From Enterobacter cancerogenus (GTDB lineage Bacteria > Pseudomonadota > Gammaproteobacteria > Enterobacterales > Enterobacteriaceae), in assembly GCA_000773965.1 (NCBI GenBank), contig JRUP01000026.1, positions 62,001-126,000 on the forward strand: a DNA stretch of 64,000 nt, written 5' to 3'. Shown here piece after piece: positions 1-9,363 of the stretch (within the stretch, counting starts at the first letter, position 1; the number at the start of each line of letters is the position of its first letter). Under the pieces are notes generated by a model. It was given only the letters and a program-made list of their open reading frames with translations. It searched no databases and had not been told where the DNA came from. Position numbers and translations under genes: made by a program.

Positions 1-129
1 TTGAAAGAGTTGCCGGTGCCAGGCTGGCCACAGCGCATCGCGGTGGATGTAATCTGGTCGCGACGCAATCCGCCAGGTCCTGCCGGGCGCTGGATGATTG
101 ATCAACTCTGCGCCCAGCAACCGGATTAA
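1..129 (+). CDS. LysR-type regulator, C-terminal end (partial)
   Basis: An open frame runs from the window edge to a TAA at 127-129. It reads ..RIAVDVIWSRRNPPGP.. then ..GRWMIDQL.., the usual end of a LysR substrate-binding domain in enterobacteria. The DNA-binding half lies outside the window, so the target genes cannot be told. The last codons (QQPD, stop) lie inside a 47-bp tandem duplication shared with the 3' end of the convergent ybaK, so the C-terminus and stop codon may have been set by that duplication. Confidence 0.7.
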   Translation: MKELPVPGWPQRIAVDVIWSRRNPPGPAGRWMIDQLCAQQPD

Positions 130-221
130 TCGCGGCGCGCCACGTCGGGCAGTGCGGCATCCAGCAGCCGGATTAATCGCGGCGTGCCACGTCGGCCAGT
201 GTGGCATCCAGCAGTCGTGCC
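115..221. repeat. 47-bp tandem duplication at the ybaK 3' end
   Basis: Positions 115-161 and 162-208 are two copies of a 47-bp unit with four or five differences. A partial third copy begins at 209. The unit holds the last codons of ybaK (antisense) and its stop. The proximal copy is used by ybaK; the distal copy supplies the end of the convergent LysR gene. Confidence 0.85.
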
Positions 222-652
222 AGATCCTGCGCCGCCAGTTCTATATCCAGCCCGCGCTTGCCGCCGGAGACAAAGATGGTGGCAAATTCTGCGGCCTGCT
301 GATCGATCACCGTTGGCAGGTGTTTTTTCTGCCCCAACGGGCTGATGCCACCCACCAGATAACCGGTCACACGCTGTGCCAGTTGCGGATCGGCCATATC
401 CGCTTTTTTCGCGCCCAGCGCCTTGGCCACTTTTTTCAAATCGAGCTGCGAGGAGACCGGTGTCACGGCTACCGCCAGCGCTTTGGCATCGCCGTTGAGT
501 GCCACGAGCAGGGTTTTGAACACCTGACGCGCATCAAGATTGAGCTTACGCACCGCCTCATCACCAAAATTTGTTTCGTGGCTGTCATGCTCATAAGGAT
601 GAAGGGTAAAGGCGACCTTTTGTTTTTCCAGCAGTTTTACGGCGGGTGTCAT
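173..652 (-). CDS. ybaK: Cys-tRNA(Pro)/Cys-tRNA(Cys) deacylase YbaK
   Basis: This 159-residue protein matches the YbaK/EbsC family along its length (E. coli YbaK is also 159 aa). The family is a free-standing editing domain that hydrolyses cysteine mischarged on tRNA-Pro, acting with ProRS in the cytoplasm. Visible family features are the VFKTLLV segment with the conserved lysine near residue 46, the [11 protein letters not shown] loop and the [10 protein letters not shown] segment near the end. The ATG at 652 gives the normal N-terminus. The 3' end is part of a 47-bp tandem duplication but the protein is not disturbed. Confidence 0.93.
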   Translation of the reverse strand: MTPAVKLLEKQKVAFTLHPYEHDSHETNFGDEAVRKLNLDARQVFKTLLVALNGDAKALAVAVTPVSSQLDLKKVAKALGAKKADMADPQLAQRVTGYLVGGISPLGQKKHLPTVIDQQAAEFATIFVSGGKRGLDIELAAQDLARLLDATLADVARRD

Positions 653-1047
653 GTTCTGTCCTTGCTACGAAAATTCTTATTTCAGTTTTGGTGAATAATA
701 CTGGCGAAATTCTGAACTTTGCGCGAAAATTGGCCCGCGCCAGCAATGCTGGTGATAACCAAAATCATAAACAAATTCCTCTTTGACGGGCCGATAGCGA
801 TATTGGCCTTCTTTTTTGCCTGCAATTCGCCGCGCATCCGCTTTGCCTGCCATCTGCTGCTCAACGGCTCAACTGCTCAACTGCTCAACGGCTCAACGGC
901 TCAACGGCTCAACTGCTCATCCGCTGTGCCAACCATCCGCCGCGCATCCGGCAAAGCACATTTCCGCACAATCAGAGAGACGCACGTCATCGATCTGATC
1001 GCTTTCAGGATATGAGGATGCATAAGGTCTTGCGGTGACGGCATTTG
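653..1047. other. Intergenic region ybaK-ybaP, no gene
   Basis: No credible coding frame is present. Short frames cross a tandem 8-bp repeat and have low-complexity products. The region holds the repeat at 860-923, flanked on both sides by a copy of the 11-mer CCGCGCATCCG (about 831 and 939). A ybaK promoter is expected in 653-800, where the sequence is more AT-rich, but I see no clear box. Confidence 0.6.
860..923. repeat. Tandem 8-bp repeat (CTCAACKG)
   Basis: Seven consecutive units CTCAACGG or CTCAACTG occupy 860-915, followed by a diverged eighth unit CTCATCCG (916-923). The two variants are interspersed (GG, TG, TG, GG, GG, GG, TG), as expected from slippage of a mixed array. The unit is not a multiple of three and no gene spans it. 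Confidence 0.9.
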
Positions 1048-1848
1048 TTACGATTTCAACAATCCTGGCAGGTTATCCTCGCCATACAGATGGAGTGCAC
1101 CAACAGCCACTACATAGCGGCCTTTCGGCAGCGCGTGCAATGACTCGCGCCAGTGCTGATTACGATTGCGCATCAGCGTGTCATTGAGATCGCTGCTAAA
1201 GGTGGTCGGCAGGGCCACCGGTTGCTGCGTGGGCGGTGCATCCAGCCACCAGCTGATCATGGTTTGCAGCAGGCGGGCGTTGGTGTGCCAATGCTCCAGC
1301 GTGTCCAGTAACAGCGATAAACCCTCCTGCGGTAGCGACTTCAGCAGCGCGATCTGAGTTTCCGGGCCTTCCAGTTCAATAATGCGCTTATTGGCGGCTT
1401 TTGCCGCTATCAGTAGCTGGTAATCAATGCCATATTGCGGCCGTAACCCCAGACGCTGCGCCTGTTGTGCCTGCAGCATCAAGGCGATTTGCCAGAACGG
1501 CAGCGTGTCGAACACTGCCATGGAAAGCGAAAGCTCATCGCACAGCACATCCAGTCGCTGCAGCACCTCGGCATCCAGACGCATTGCCAGCGGTGCATAG
1601 TCATCATCATTGCTGAAGGGTGATGCACCCTGGGTAATATCCGCTTCGACAATCAGTGCGTCGGCTTTGCTCAGTTGACGCAACAGACCGGCGGGCAACG
1701 GCTGCATATCGCGCGTGCCCATATGAATACTGCCCGCCAGATGCAGGCGTCGATCGCCCAATTTGATATCCATTGCCGGCCAGGTATAGCGTGCCGGGAA
1801 GAGGCTGGCGGCCATCTGCTGGAAGCTGTGCCACAGACTGCGTCTCAT
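1048..1848 (-). CDS. ybaP: TraB/GumN family protein YbaP
   Basis: A 266-residue TraB/GumN family protein. This family is related to Tiki-type metalloproteases; the function of YbaP is not established. The hallmark GSIHMGTRD motif lies near residue 40 and a second conserved motif, VGALHLYGEDNLPGLL, is at the C-terminus. Both carry the putative metal ligands. I chose the ATG at 1846-1848 (MRRSLWH) because AAGGACAG lies just upstream; the longer frame begins with a TTG. It follows copA on the same strand, 71 bp from its stop, as in E. coli. Confidence 0.88.
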   Translation of the reverse strand: MRRSLWHSFQQMAASLFPARYTWPAMDIKLGDRRLHLAGSIHMGTRDMQPLPAGLLRQLSKADALIVEADITQGASPFSNDDDYAPLAMRLDAEVLQRLDVLCDELSLSMAVFDTLPFWQIALMLQAQQAQRLGLRPQYGIDYQLLIAAKAANKRIIELEGPETQIALLKSLPQEGLSLLLDTLEHWHTNARLLQTMISWWLDAPPTQQPVALPTTFSSDLNDTLMRNRNQHWRESLHALPKGRYVVAVGALHLYGEDNLPGLLKS

Positions 1849-1919
1849 GCCCTGTCCTTTTGAAGTCAAAAATCCATGCTAGCGATTTCAGTCACTGAAA
1901 AACAGGGCAGAGAGGGCGA

Positions 1920-4418
1920 TTAGCGTTTTGCTGGCTTGAAGCGCAACAAACGATTCGCGTTACTCACCACGGTAATCGAAGACAGCGCCATCGCCGCGCC
2001 CGCCACGATTGGGCTAAGCAGCAAACCCGTGAACGGGTAGAGCACGCCCGCCGCAATTGGAATCCCCAGGCTGTTATAGACAAAAGCCCCGAGCAAGTTC
2101 TGGCGCATATTACGCAGTGTCGCGCCTGCTATCGCCAGCGCATCGGCAACACAGTGCAAATCGTTGCGCATCAGCGTCATGGCGGCGGTTTCGACGGCCA
2201 CATCGCTGCCGCCACCCATGGCAATCCCCACATCGGCCTGCGCCAGCGCCGGCGCATCGTTGATGCCATCGCCGACCATCACCACTTTGCGCCCCTGCTG
2301 CTGCAACTGCGCAATCGCCTGCGCTTTGCCTTCGGGCAGCACGCCCGCGATCACTTCATCAATACCGGCTTCGGCAGCGATCACCTGCGCGGTTTTTTGG
2401 TGATCGCCGGTCAGCATGATCAACCGATATCCCAACTGGTGCAGGCGCTGTAACGCCTCCGTGCTTTCCGGACGCAGGCTGTCACGCAGGGCGATCAGGC
2501 CCAGCAATTGACGATGATCGGCCAGCAATACTGGCGTGGTGCCTTGCGCGGCGAAACGGTCGATATCTTGTTGTGCAGCGCGGTAGTCAATCTGCTGCTC
2601 ATCCAGCAGCGCCTGATTGCCGAGCAGCAGCGTTCTGCCTGCCACTTTAGCGCTCACGCCTTTGCCGCGTATTGTACGAAATTGCTTGATGGGCTCGTCG
2701 CTGAGATCCGGCGCTGCCACCAGAATCGCTTTGGCCAGCGGATGATTTGAACCTTGTTCCAGTTGTGCCGCAGCACTCAGCACCTGCTGACGATTCCAGT
2801 CGCCATAGACCAGCACATCGCTCACCTGCGGGGTGCCGCGTGTCAGCGTGCCGGTTTTATCAAACACGATGGTATCGACTTCGCTGGCACGCTGCAGCGC
2901 ATCAGCATCGCGCACCAGCACACCCAATTCTGCCGCACGACCGACGCCGGCAATCACTGACATTGGCGTCGCCAGCCCCAGTGCGCAAGGGCAGGCGATA
3001 ATCAGCACTGTGGTGACGATCACCAGCGTATAGGCCAACTGTGGCTGCGGGCCGACCAGATACCACACCAGACCCGCCAGCAGGGCAATCGCCACCACCA
3101 CCGGCACAAACACTGCCGAGATGCGATCGGCCAGGCGGCCAATGTCGGGTTTGCTGCTCTGCGCCTGACGCACCAGATTGATGATACGCGCCAGGGTGGT
3201 GTGGCTGCCGGTGGCGCGCGCTACGAAGCGCAGCGTGCCATCCTGCACCAGTGTTCCGGCATAGACTTTGTCGCCAGTCTGTTTCGCCTGTGGCACCGCT
3301 TCACCAGTCAACATCGCTTCATCAAACCAGGCTTCACCGCTTTCGACTTCGCCGTCCACCGGCACGCGATCGCCCGTCACCAGTTTCAGCAGCATGCCGG
3401 GCTGCACTTCGCTCAGCGGCATTAACGTTTCGCCCTGTTCGCCGATGACACAGGCTTGCGCCGGGGTGAGATCCAGTAACCGTTCGAGGGCTTTGGAGGC
3501 CCGCTGGCGAGCCCGCTGCTCCAGCGCATGGCCGAGGTTAATCAAACCGACAATCATCACGCTGGCTTCGAAATAGAGATGTCGTGCCTGCATCGGGAAA
3601 AATTCTGGCCACAGCGCCACGCTCATCGAATAGAGCCAGGCGGCGCCAGTGCCTAAGGCCACCAGCGTATCCATGGTGGCGGTGCCGTGCCGTAGGCTGC
3701 GCCAGGCACTGCGATAGAAGTGACCGCCAGCGATTACCATCACCAGCAAGGTGATAACGCCGAGCGAGCGCCATAACGTTTGGTTGGCATCGCTGAGCAT
3801 CATATTGTCGCCGAGCATGCCCCAGATCATCATGGGTACGCCGAGCAACAGCGCCAAAGCCGCCTGCCAGCTAAAGCGGCGCATCGCCTGCTGTGCGCTG
3901 ACCTGCTGGCGTTCACGGCGGGTCTGTTCATCGTCGATCACTTCAGCGGAATAGCCCGCCTGATCCACTGCGCCAATCAGCGCCTCGGCTTGCGCATCGC
4001 CTAACACCAGCGCACTGCGCTCTCCGAGGTTGACGCGGGCCTGACTGACGCCAGGCACTTTCTGCAACGCCTGTTCCACCCGGCTCACACAGCTGGCGCA
4101 ACTCATGCCGCCGATCAGCAAATGGTGAACAGGAAGGTTTTCTTCTGCCGGTTGCGACACCGTTGTCAGCGCCTCCGGCGGCGGCTCTGTTGCTGTCAAC
4201 GGCTCAGGCTTTGGGCTGTCTTTCACCGCCGCGTGATAGCCGGCCTGTTCCACGGTCGCAATCAGATCGCTGGCGCTGGCGGCACCGGTAACGCGCGCTT
4301 CCTGCTGCGTGACATCCGCCTGTTCCACATCGTCGCGCTGCTCCAGCGCTTCTTTCACCCGTTTGACGCAGTGGCCACAGGACAAACCGTCCAGCGCCAG
4401 TAATTGTGTGTGTGACAT
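1920..4418 (-). CDS. copA: Cu(+)-exporting P1B-type ATPase CopA
   Basis: This inner-membrane pump moves Cu(I) from cytoplasm to periplasm using ATP. At 832 residues it is the size of E. coli CopA (834). Two N-terminal heavy-metal-associated domains are visible with CxxC ligands (C14/C17 in GLSCGHC, C107/C110 in GGMSCASC). Eight membrane segments, the intramembrane CPC motif ([13 protein letters not shown]), the TGE actuator motif (MLTGEAVP), the phosphorylation site DKTGTLT and the hinge [10 protein letters not shown] follow. It is divergent from cueR, with a CueR-type promoter between them. Confidence 0.97.
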   Translation of the reverse strand: MSHTQLLALDGLSCGHCVKRVKEALEQRDDVEQADVTQQEARVTGAASASDLIATVEQAGYHAAVKDSPKPEPLTATEPPPEALTTVSQPAEENLPVHHLLIGGMSCASCVSRVEQALQKVPGVSQARVNLGERSALVLGDAQAEALIGAVDQAGYSAEVIDDEQTRRERQQVSAQQAMRRFSWQAALALLLGVPMMIWGMLGDNMMLSDANQTLWRSLGVITLLVMVIAGGHFYRSAWRSLRHGTATMDTLVALGTGAAWLYSMSVALWPEFFPMQARHLYFEASVMIVGLINLGHALEQRARQRASKALERLLDLTPAQACVIGEQGETLMPLSEVQPGMLLKLVTGDRVPVDGEVESGEAWFDEAMLTGEAVPQAKQTGDKVYAGTLVQDGTLRFVARATGSHTTLARIINLVRQAQSSKPDIGRLADRISAVFVPVVVAIALLAGLVWYLVGPQPQLAYTLVIVTTVLIIACPCALGLATPMSVIAGVGRAAELGVLVRDADALQRASEVDTIVFDKTGTLTRGTPQVSDVLVYGDWNRQQVLSAAAQLEQGSNHPLAKAILVAAPDLSDEPIKQFRTIRGKGVSAKVAGRTLLLGNQALLDEQQIDYRAAQQDIDRFAAQGTTPVLLADHRQLLGLIALRDSLRPESTEALQRLHQLGYRLIMLTGDHQKTAQVIAAEAGIDEVIAGVLPEGKAQAIAQLQQQGRKVVMVGDGINDAPALAQADVGIAMGGGSDVAVETAAMTLMRNDLHCVADALAIAGATLRNMRQNLLGAFVYNSLGIPIAAGVLYPFTGLLLSPIVAGAAMALSSITVVSNANRLLRFKPAKR

Positions 4419-4473
4419 CTTAAACTCCTTAAACGAGAGGTTTGACTGTCTGCAAACTTTGCATTAGTTATAG

Positions 4474-4504
4474 AGCCTAAACCTTCCATTCAGGGGAAGG
4501 TCAA
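4474..4504 (-). promoter_or_regulatory. copA promoter with CueR operator
   Basis: Reading on the minus strand, a -35 TTGACC (4499-4504) and a -10-like TAGGCT (4474-4479) are separated by 19 bp. This over-long spacing is typical of MerR-family promoters. Between them lies the dyad ACCTTCC-N7-GGAAGGT (4481-4501), the CueR site known from E. coli copA. Copper-bound CueR would untwist this promoter and switch copA on. Confidence 0.9.
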
Positions 4505-4515
4505 GAGGCAGAGAC

Positions 4516-4932
4516 ATGAACATTAGCGATGTGGCAAAAAAGACCGGGCTAACCAGCAAGGCGATCCGTTTTTATGAAGAGAAGGGCGTGGTGACGCCGC
4601 CGTTGCGCAGTAACAATGGTTATCGCAGCTATGCCGCGCATCATATTGATGAGCTGAATCTGCTGCGTCAGGCGCGTCAGGTCGGGTTTACGCTGGACGA
4701 GTGCCGCGAGCTGGTGACGCTGTTCAACGATCCCGCTCGCCACAGCGCGGATGTCAAAGCGCGCACCTTGCAGAAGGCGGATGAAATCGCTGCGCACATC
4801 GAAGAATTACATGCGATGCGCGCGCGACTGCTGGAACTTGCTGAAGCCTGCCCTGGCGATGACAGTGCTGAGTGCCCGATTATCAATCATCTGGCGGGCT
4901 GCTGCCATCAGGGCGAAGGGAAGCGCGGCTGA
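4516..4932 (+). CDS. cueR: Copper-responsive MerR-type activator CueR
   Basis: A 138-residue MerR-family regulator. It has an N-terminal winged helix-turn-helix ([21 protein letters not shown]), a long dimerisation helix around residues 80-110, and the metal loop with Cys112 and Cys120 ([10 protein letters not shown]) that binds Cu(I) in E. coli CueR. The C-terminal CCHQ tail is also typical. It is divergent from copA and should activate the promoter at 4474-4504. The last 25 bp overlap the end of the convergent ybbJ. Confidence 0.96.
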   Translation: MNISDVAKKTGLTSKAIRFYEEKGVVTPPLRSNNGYRSYAAHHIDELNLLRQARQVGFTLDECRELVTLFNDPARHSADVKARTLQKADEIAAHIEELHAMRARLLELAEACPGDDSAECPIINHLAGCCHQGEGKRG

Positions 4933-5369
4933 ATCAGCAGCGTGATACCGACCACACCGGTTACGATCACTGGCGTACCGGCGGGCAAATCTTCTTTCGC
5001 CTGCACTCGCCAGCTGCTGTCGCCAATGCGCACATGACCAAAACCATCTTTGAGCGTGGCATCCAGAGTCAGGTGCATACCGATCATCTGCGATCCGCGT
5101 TGATTCAGGGTGTTGGGCTGCTGAGCAACCTCACGGTAGCGCATCCAGCGATACCAGAAGTAGACGCACAGCAACGTCAGCACGGCGAACAAAATGCCCT
5201 GGTGTGTCCACGAGAACGGGAAGCACCACTCAATCAGGCCGACCAGCACCGCCGCTAAACCACTCCACAGCAGATAACCGCTGGTGCCAAGCATTTCAGC
5301 GGCCAGCAGCAGGCCGCCCAGCGTCAGCCAGAACCAGTGTGGATGGGCAATCAGTTCCATCAGGATCAC
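4908..5369 (-). CDS. ybbJ: NfeD-like inner-membrane protein YbbJ
   Basis: A 153-residue NfeD-family protein. Hydrophobic segments occupy roughly residues 10-70 ([19 protein letters not shown].. and ..[13 protein letters not shown]). A C-terminal OB-fold-like domain (residues 90-150, with [19 protein letters not shown]) follows. NfeD proteins are partners of SPFH/stomatin proteins, and this one is coupled to qmcA by a 4-bp overlap. A role in membrane microdomains or quality control is inferred from the family. Confidence 0.9.
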   Translation of the reverse strand: MILMELIAHPHWFWLTLGGLLLAAEMLGTSGYLLWSGLAAVLVGLIEWCFPFSWTHQGILFAVLTLLCVYFWYRWMRYREVAQQPNTLNQRGSQMIGMHLTLDATLKDGFGHVRIGDSSWRVQAKEDLPAGTPVIVTGVVGITLLIQPRFPSP

Positions 5370-6280
5370 GGTTTACGCTCCTGACGGCTCTCCTTCAGCA
5401 ATTCCCCGATACCGGCAATGGAACCCAGCAAACTGCTGGCATCCAGCGGCATCATCACCACTTTGCTGTTATGAGATTCACCGATCTTCTGCAGCGCATC
5501 GGTATATTTCTGTGCCACGAAGTAGTTCACTGCCTGAATGTCGCCTGCGGCAATCGCTTCCGATACGGCACGCGTGGCGTTGGCTTCCGCCTGCGCCTGA
5601 CGTTCACGCGCTTCGGCCTGCAGGAAGGCGGAGGTACGTTCACCTTCGGCTTTCAGAATCTGCGACTGCTTATCCCCTTCGGCGCGTAAAATCGCCGCCT
5701 GGCGTACGCCTTCTGCAGTAAGAATGTCGGCACGCTTGGTACGCTCGGCCTTCATCTGCGCATTCATCGCCGCGATCAACTCCTGCGGCGGGCGCACGTC
5801 ACGAATTTCGATACGGGTAATTTTCACGCCCCACGGATTGGTGGCTTCATCGACGATATGCAGTAAGCGGGTATTGATGTTATCGCGCTGCGACAGCATC
5901 TCATCCAATTCCATGCTACCGAGCACCGTACGGATGTTGGTCATGGTCAGATTGAGGATCGACAGCTCAAGATTGCTGACTTCATAGGCCGCGCGCGCAG
6001 GATCAACCACCTGAATAAAGCACACGGCATCAATGGTGACGTTGGCGTTATCTTTGGAGATGATTTCTTGCGAAGGGATATCGAGGACTTGTTCCATCAT
6101 ATTGATCTTGCGACCAATACGATCCATGAACGGCACGATCAAACTCAGGCCGGGGGGCAGGGTTTTGGTGTAACGACCAAAACGTTCCACCGTCCACTGA
6201 TAGCCTTGTGGCACAATTTTTACACCGGCCCACACAGTGACGAGTGCGAGCACGATAATGACGGGAATCACAGTCAACAT
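5366..6280 (-). CDS. qmcA: SPFH/prohibitin-family protein QmcA
   Basis: 304 residues with one N-terminal membrane segment ([19 protein letters not shown]), an SPFH domain (about 20-190) and an Ala/Glu/Arg-rich coiled coil (about 190-250, [19 protein letters not shown]). It forms large inner-membrane assemblies in E. coli; overexpression suppresses the lethality of an ftsH htpX double mutant. A strong GGAGG lies just upstream of the ATG at 6280. It is translated with ybbJ. Confidence 0.94.
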   Translation of the reverse strand: MLTVIPVIIVLALVTVWAGVKIVPQGYQWTVERFGRYTKTLPPGLSLIVPFMDRIGRKINMMEQVLDIPSQEIISKDNANVTIDAVCFIQVVDPARAAYEVSNLELSILNLTMTNIRTVLGSMELDEMLSQRDNINTRLLHIVDEATNPWGVKITRIEIRDVRPPQELIAAMNAQMKAERTKRADILTAEGVRQAAILRAEGDKQSQILKAEGERTSAFLQAEARERQAQAEANATRAVSEAIAAGDIQAVNYFVAQKYTDALQKIGESHNSKVVMMPLDASSLLGSIAGIGELLKESRQERKP

Positions 6281-6343
6281 ATAACCTCCTGGTTGTCAGA
6301 TTGTCGGGCCGAGTCGTTCGGCCCGTTGCACGCGCGGTACCGA

Positions 6344-7198
6344 TCAGTACAGCAGCGAGTACAGCTGGCGGCGATAGCGTGTGGCGAGAGCATCGCCCGT
6401 GCCGAGCGCGGCCAAAATCTCCTGGAACATCTTACGTACCTGACCTTCTCCGGCACTGAGATCGCTCTTCAGGAAGCTGAAAAGCAGATCCAATGCTTCT
6501 TCGTTACGGCCCACCTGGTGCAACTGTAAAGCAAGTTTAGCAGCCAGTTCCGCATTCGCGGGCTCGGCTGCCAGCTGTTCCTGCAGTTGTTGAATTTCAG
6601 GGGTATCCGCAGCTTGTTTCAGCAGATCGATTTGCGATACCAGGCTTTGATAACGGGTGTCCTGATCCTGCAATGGCACCACCGCCAGCACCGCTTCTGC
6701 TTCTTCGCTGCGGCTCAGGGTGATCAGCACCTCTGCCAGCAGGAAACCAATTTCACTGTTCTGGTTGCTCAGCGCCCAGGCATCTTTCAGCAACGGCAGC
6801 GCATCCAGCGGTTTGCCTTCTTCCATCAGCTGCATCGCCTGATGGGTTTTGATCTCTTCTTCACGCGGCAGCACTTTTTGCAGCAGCGCGCGGATCGCTT
6901 CTTCCGGCTGCGGGCCCTGGAAGCCATCTACCGGCTGCCCGTTCTGGAACAGGTACACGGTTGGAATCGAGCGCAGACCAAACTGCGATGCCACCATCTG
7001 CTCTTTATCACAATCCAGTTTGGCCAAAATGAACTGACCCGCATACTCCTGTGCCAGACGCTCCAGCACCGGCGTCAGCTCCTGACAGTGTTGGCTGCGA
7101 TCGGACCAGAAATAGAACAGCACCGGCATCTGCGTGGATTGTTCCAGCGTCTGGTGCAGGTTGGATTCGTTGATGTCGATAATCAAAGCGTGTGACAT
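6344..7198 (-). CDS. cnoX: Chaperedoxin CnoX (YbbN)
   Basis: 284 residues: an N-terminal thioredoxin fold (1-110) and C-terminal tetratricopeptide-like helices (about 115-284). The usual CGPC active site is replaced by SQHC (residues 35-38), as in E. coli CnoX. It therefore acts as a holdase that forms mixed disulfides and hands clients to GroEL/DnaK after oxidative (HOCl) stress, rather than as a reductase. It is upstream of qmcA on the same strand. Confidence 0.94.
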   Translation of the reverse strand: MSHALIIDINESNLHQTLEQSTQMPVLFYFWSDRSQHCQELTPVLERLAQEYAGQFILAKLDCDKEQMVASQFGLRSIPTVYLFQNGQPVDGFQGPQPEEAIRALLQKVLPREEEIKTHQAMQLMEEGKPLDALPLLKDAWALSNQNSEIGFLLAEVLITLSRSEEAEAVLAVVPLQDQDTRYQSLVSQIDLLKQAADTPEIQQLQEQLAAEPANAELAAKLALQLHQVGRNEEALDLLFSFLKSDLSAGEGQVRKMFQEILAALGTGDALATRYRRQLYSLLY

Positions 7199-7277
7199 GA
7201 ATACGTCTCTTTGCAGAAAGTGTGTTGAGAATATGGGGGCAAGCTGCCCCGCTTCAAGTTCAAATCTAGCTTGTCGA

Positions 7278-8051
7278 TCAGTTGCTGCGCAAGATGCGAT
7301 CCAGTATCCAGCCCGGTAACAGGCGTTTCAGCAGGCTCATCACCCATGCGACCAGCGTCACCGGATAGCGCAGGCGCGGATGTTTGCTTTCCAGCGCGTG
7401 ACGCAGTTTGGGCAAAATGGCTTCCGGCGGCAGGGTGAAGCGTGCGGCAATGCCGGGATTACGCACTGGTTTGTCCTGCTCGCCCTGATGCACATTGTCG
7501 GTGAAGCGCGTGGCAATCGGGCCTGGCTCGATCAAACTCACACGCACGCCGGAAGCGCGGACTTCCATACGCAGCGCATCGCTCCAGGCTTCCAGCGCCC
7601 ATTTGCTGGCGGCATAGGCACCGCGTCCGGGTGTGGAGATCAACCCCAGCACCGAGCTGGTATTGATAATACGGCCATTGCCGCTGGCTTGCAGGGCAGG
7701 CAGCAGGCGCATCGTCAGTTGGTGCGTACCAAACAGGTTGGTGGAGAACTGTTTTTCCAGCTGCGCGCGCGAGACGCTGCTCAACGGGCCATACTGGCCA
7801 AAGCCGCCGTTGTTGAACAGGCCATGCAGGCGATGCTCGCACAATTCCAGAATATGGTCGGCTGCGGCATCCACGCTGGCTTCATCATCAAGATCGAGCA
7901 GCACGCCAATAAAGCCCAGCGCCTCCATGCGCGCCACATCATCCGCGCGACGGCAGGCGGCAATCACGCGATAACCGCGAGACTGCAAATCGTTGGCGGC
8001 CGCTAAGCCGATGCCGCTGGAGCAGCCAGTGATTACAATTGTTTTTTGCAT
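7278..8051 (-). CDS. ybbO: Short-chain dehydrogenase YbbO
   Basis: 257-residue classical SDR. The nucleotide-binding TGCSSGIG motif is at residues 8-15, an NNGG-type motif ([10 protein letters not shown]) follows, and the catalytic Ser/Tyr/Lys are in NTSSVLG and [10 protein letters not shown]. coli YbbO is an NADP-dependent aldehyde reductase; the physiological substrate is uncertain. It lies 31 bp downstream of tesA, consistent with a tesA-ybbO unit. Confidence 0.9.
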   Translation of the reverse strand: MQKTIVITGCSSGIGLAAANDLQSRGYRVIAACRRADDVARMEALGFIGVLLDLDDEASVDAAADHILELCEHRLHGLFNNGGFGQYGPLSSVSRAQLEKQFSTNLFGTHQLTMRLLPALQASGNGRIINTSSVLGLISTPGRGAYAASKWALEAWSDALRMEVRASGVRVSLIEPGPIATRFTDNVHQGEQDKPVRNPGIAARFTLPPEAILPKLRHALESKHPRLRYPVTLVAWVMSLLKRLLPGWILDRILRSN

Positions 8052-8082
8052 TTCTTTACCTGTTAAAAATCACACGCCTGCT

Positions 8083-8709
8083 TTAATTCTGCTTTACTAG
8101 CGGAGCCAGTTCGTTGGCCATCAGATTGGCGATAAACGGCTGCGCATCCGGATTGGGGTGAATACCGTCCTGCTGCATCCATTCCGGCTTCAGATAGACC
8201 TGCTCCATAAAGAAGGGCACCAGAGGAATGTTGTACTGCTGTGCCAGCTGCGGATAAATCGCGCTAAACGCTTCGGTATAACGACGTCCATAATTAGCGG
8301 GTAAACGAATTTGCATCAGCAGCGGCTGCGCTTTAGCCGCTTTGACTTCGTCGATCACTTTACTCAGATCCTGCGCGATATTGGCAGGCGGGAAGCCGCG
8401 TAAGCCATCGTTACCGCCCAATTCGATTAACACCCAACGGGGTTGATGCTGTTTTAATAGGCCAGGCAAACGCGCCAGCCCTTGTCCGGCGGTATCTCCG
8501 CTGATGCTGGCGTTAATAATCTGGGGCTGCTGTTGCCAGGTTTTATTGAGCAGGCTGGGCCATGCCGCAGTGGCGGACATGCGATACCCGGCGCTCAGGC
8601 TGTCGCCCAGTACCAGCAAGGTATCGGCGGCGGCGATGCGGGACACCAGCAGAAGCAATAACAACAGGAAGGGATAATGCCAGCGGAAAACATTGTTGCA
8701 GTTCATCAT
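8083..8709 (-). CDS. tesA: Periplasmic acyl-CoA thioesterase I / lysophospholipase TesA
   Basis: A GDSL/SGNH hydrolase of 208 residues, the same length as E. coli TesA, from the ATG at 8709 (MMNCNNVFRW). A longer frame exists, but this start gives the known N-terminus. A signal peptide with a leucine run and an AAADTLL cleavage region is followed by GDSLSAGY (nucleophile Ser), GGND (block III) and DGIHPN (catalytic Asp/His). It hydrolyses acyl-CoA, lysophospholipids and some esters in the periplasm. Its first 33 bp overlap divergently with the start of ybbA. Confidence 0.95.
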   Translation of the reverse strand: MMNCNNVFRWHYPFLLLLLLLVSRIAAADTLLVLGDSLSAGYRMSATAAWPSLLNKTWQQQPQIINASISGDTAGQGLARLPGLLKQHQPRWVLIELGGNDGLRGFPPANIAQDLSKVIDEVKAAKAQPLLMQIRLPANYGRRYTEAFSAIYPQLAQQYNIPLVPFFMEQVYLKPEWMQQDGIHPNPDAQPFIANLMANELAPLVKQN

Positions 8710-9363
8710 CTTACTAAGTCCGTCGGTCAGGGAGAGCATCAGCTGACCATCCTTACCGGAGTTGAGCTGGTTGTCAAACCAGCTGAGACCATCGCGCTGA
8801 TTGGCGAATCGGGTTCCGGCAAATCCACATTACTGGGCATTCTGGCCGGGCTGGATGATGGCAGCAGCGGCGAGGTCAATCTTCTCGGCCAGCCGCTGCA
8901 TAATATGAACGAAGAGCAACGTGCCGCGTTGCGCGCGCGGGAAGTGGGCTTTGTGTTCCAGTCCTTTATGCTGGTGCCAACGCTCAATGCGCTGGAGAAC
9001 GTGCAGCTGCCTGCCTTGCTGCGCGGTGACAGCGATCGCGATAGCCGCGCCCAGGCGGTGGATCTCTTAACGCAACTTGGCCTGAAAGATCGTCTGCATC
9101 ATCTGCCCGCGCAGCTTTCGGGCGGGGAACAACAGCGTGTGGCGCTGGCTCGCGCGTTTAGCGGCCGTCCCGGTTTGCTGTTCGCCGATGAACCGACCGG
9201 CAACCTGGATCGCAAAACCGGCGACCGCATCGCCGACTTACTCTTCTCCCTCAACCGCGATTTCGCCACCACGCTGATTCTGGTGACGCACGATGAGCAA
9301 CTGGCGGCGCGCTGCGATCGTCGGCTGCGCCTGCGCGACGGCAAGCTGTGGGAGGAGACATGA
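8677..9363 (+). CDS. ybbA: ABC transporter ATPase YbbA
   Basis: 228-residue MacB/LolD-class ABC ATPase. Walker A GESGSGKST, Q-loop, signature LSGGEQQR, Walker B LLFADEPTGNLD and the H-loop THDEQ are all present. It pairs with the permease YbbP, to which it is joined by an ATGA overlap. The substrate is not established. The start is fixed by near identity with the E. coli N-terminus (MPAENIV) and lies inside the antisense 5' end of tesA. Confidence 0.95.
   Translation: MPAENIVAVHHLTKSVGQGEHQLTILTGVELVVKPAETIALIGESGSGKSTLLGILAGLDDGSSGEVNLLGQPLHNMNEEQRAALRAREVGFVFQSFMLVPTLNALENVQLPALLRGDSDRDSRAQAVDLLTQLGLKDRLHHLPAQLSGGEQQRVALARAFSGRPGLLFADEPTGNLDRKTGDRIADLLFSLNRDFATTLILVTHDEQLAARCDRRLRLRDGKLWEET

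Noticed and set aside
98-694. Long + strand frame opposite ybaK
   Set aside because: It is antisense to a well-matched ybaK and has no protein-family character.
682-1015. Short frames across the 8-bp repeat
   Set aside because: Low-complexity products that depend on the tandem repeat; no ribosome site and no conservation seen.
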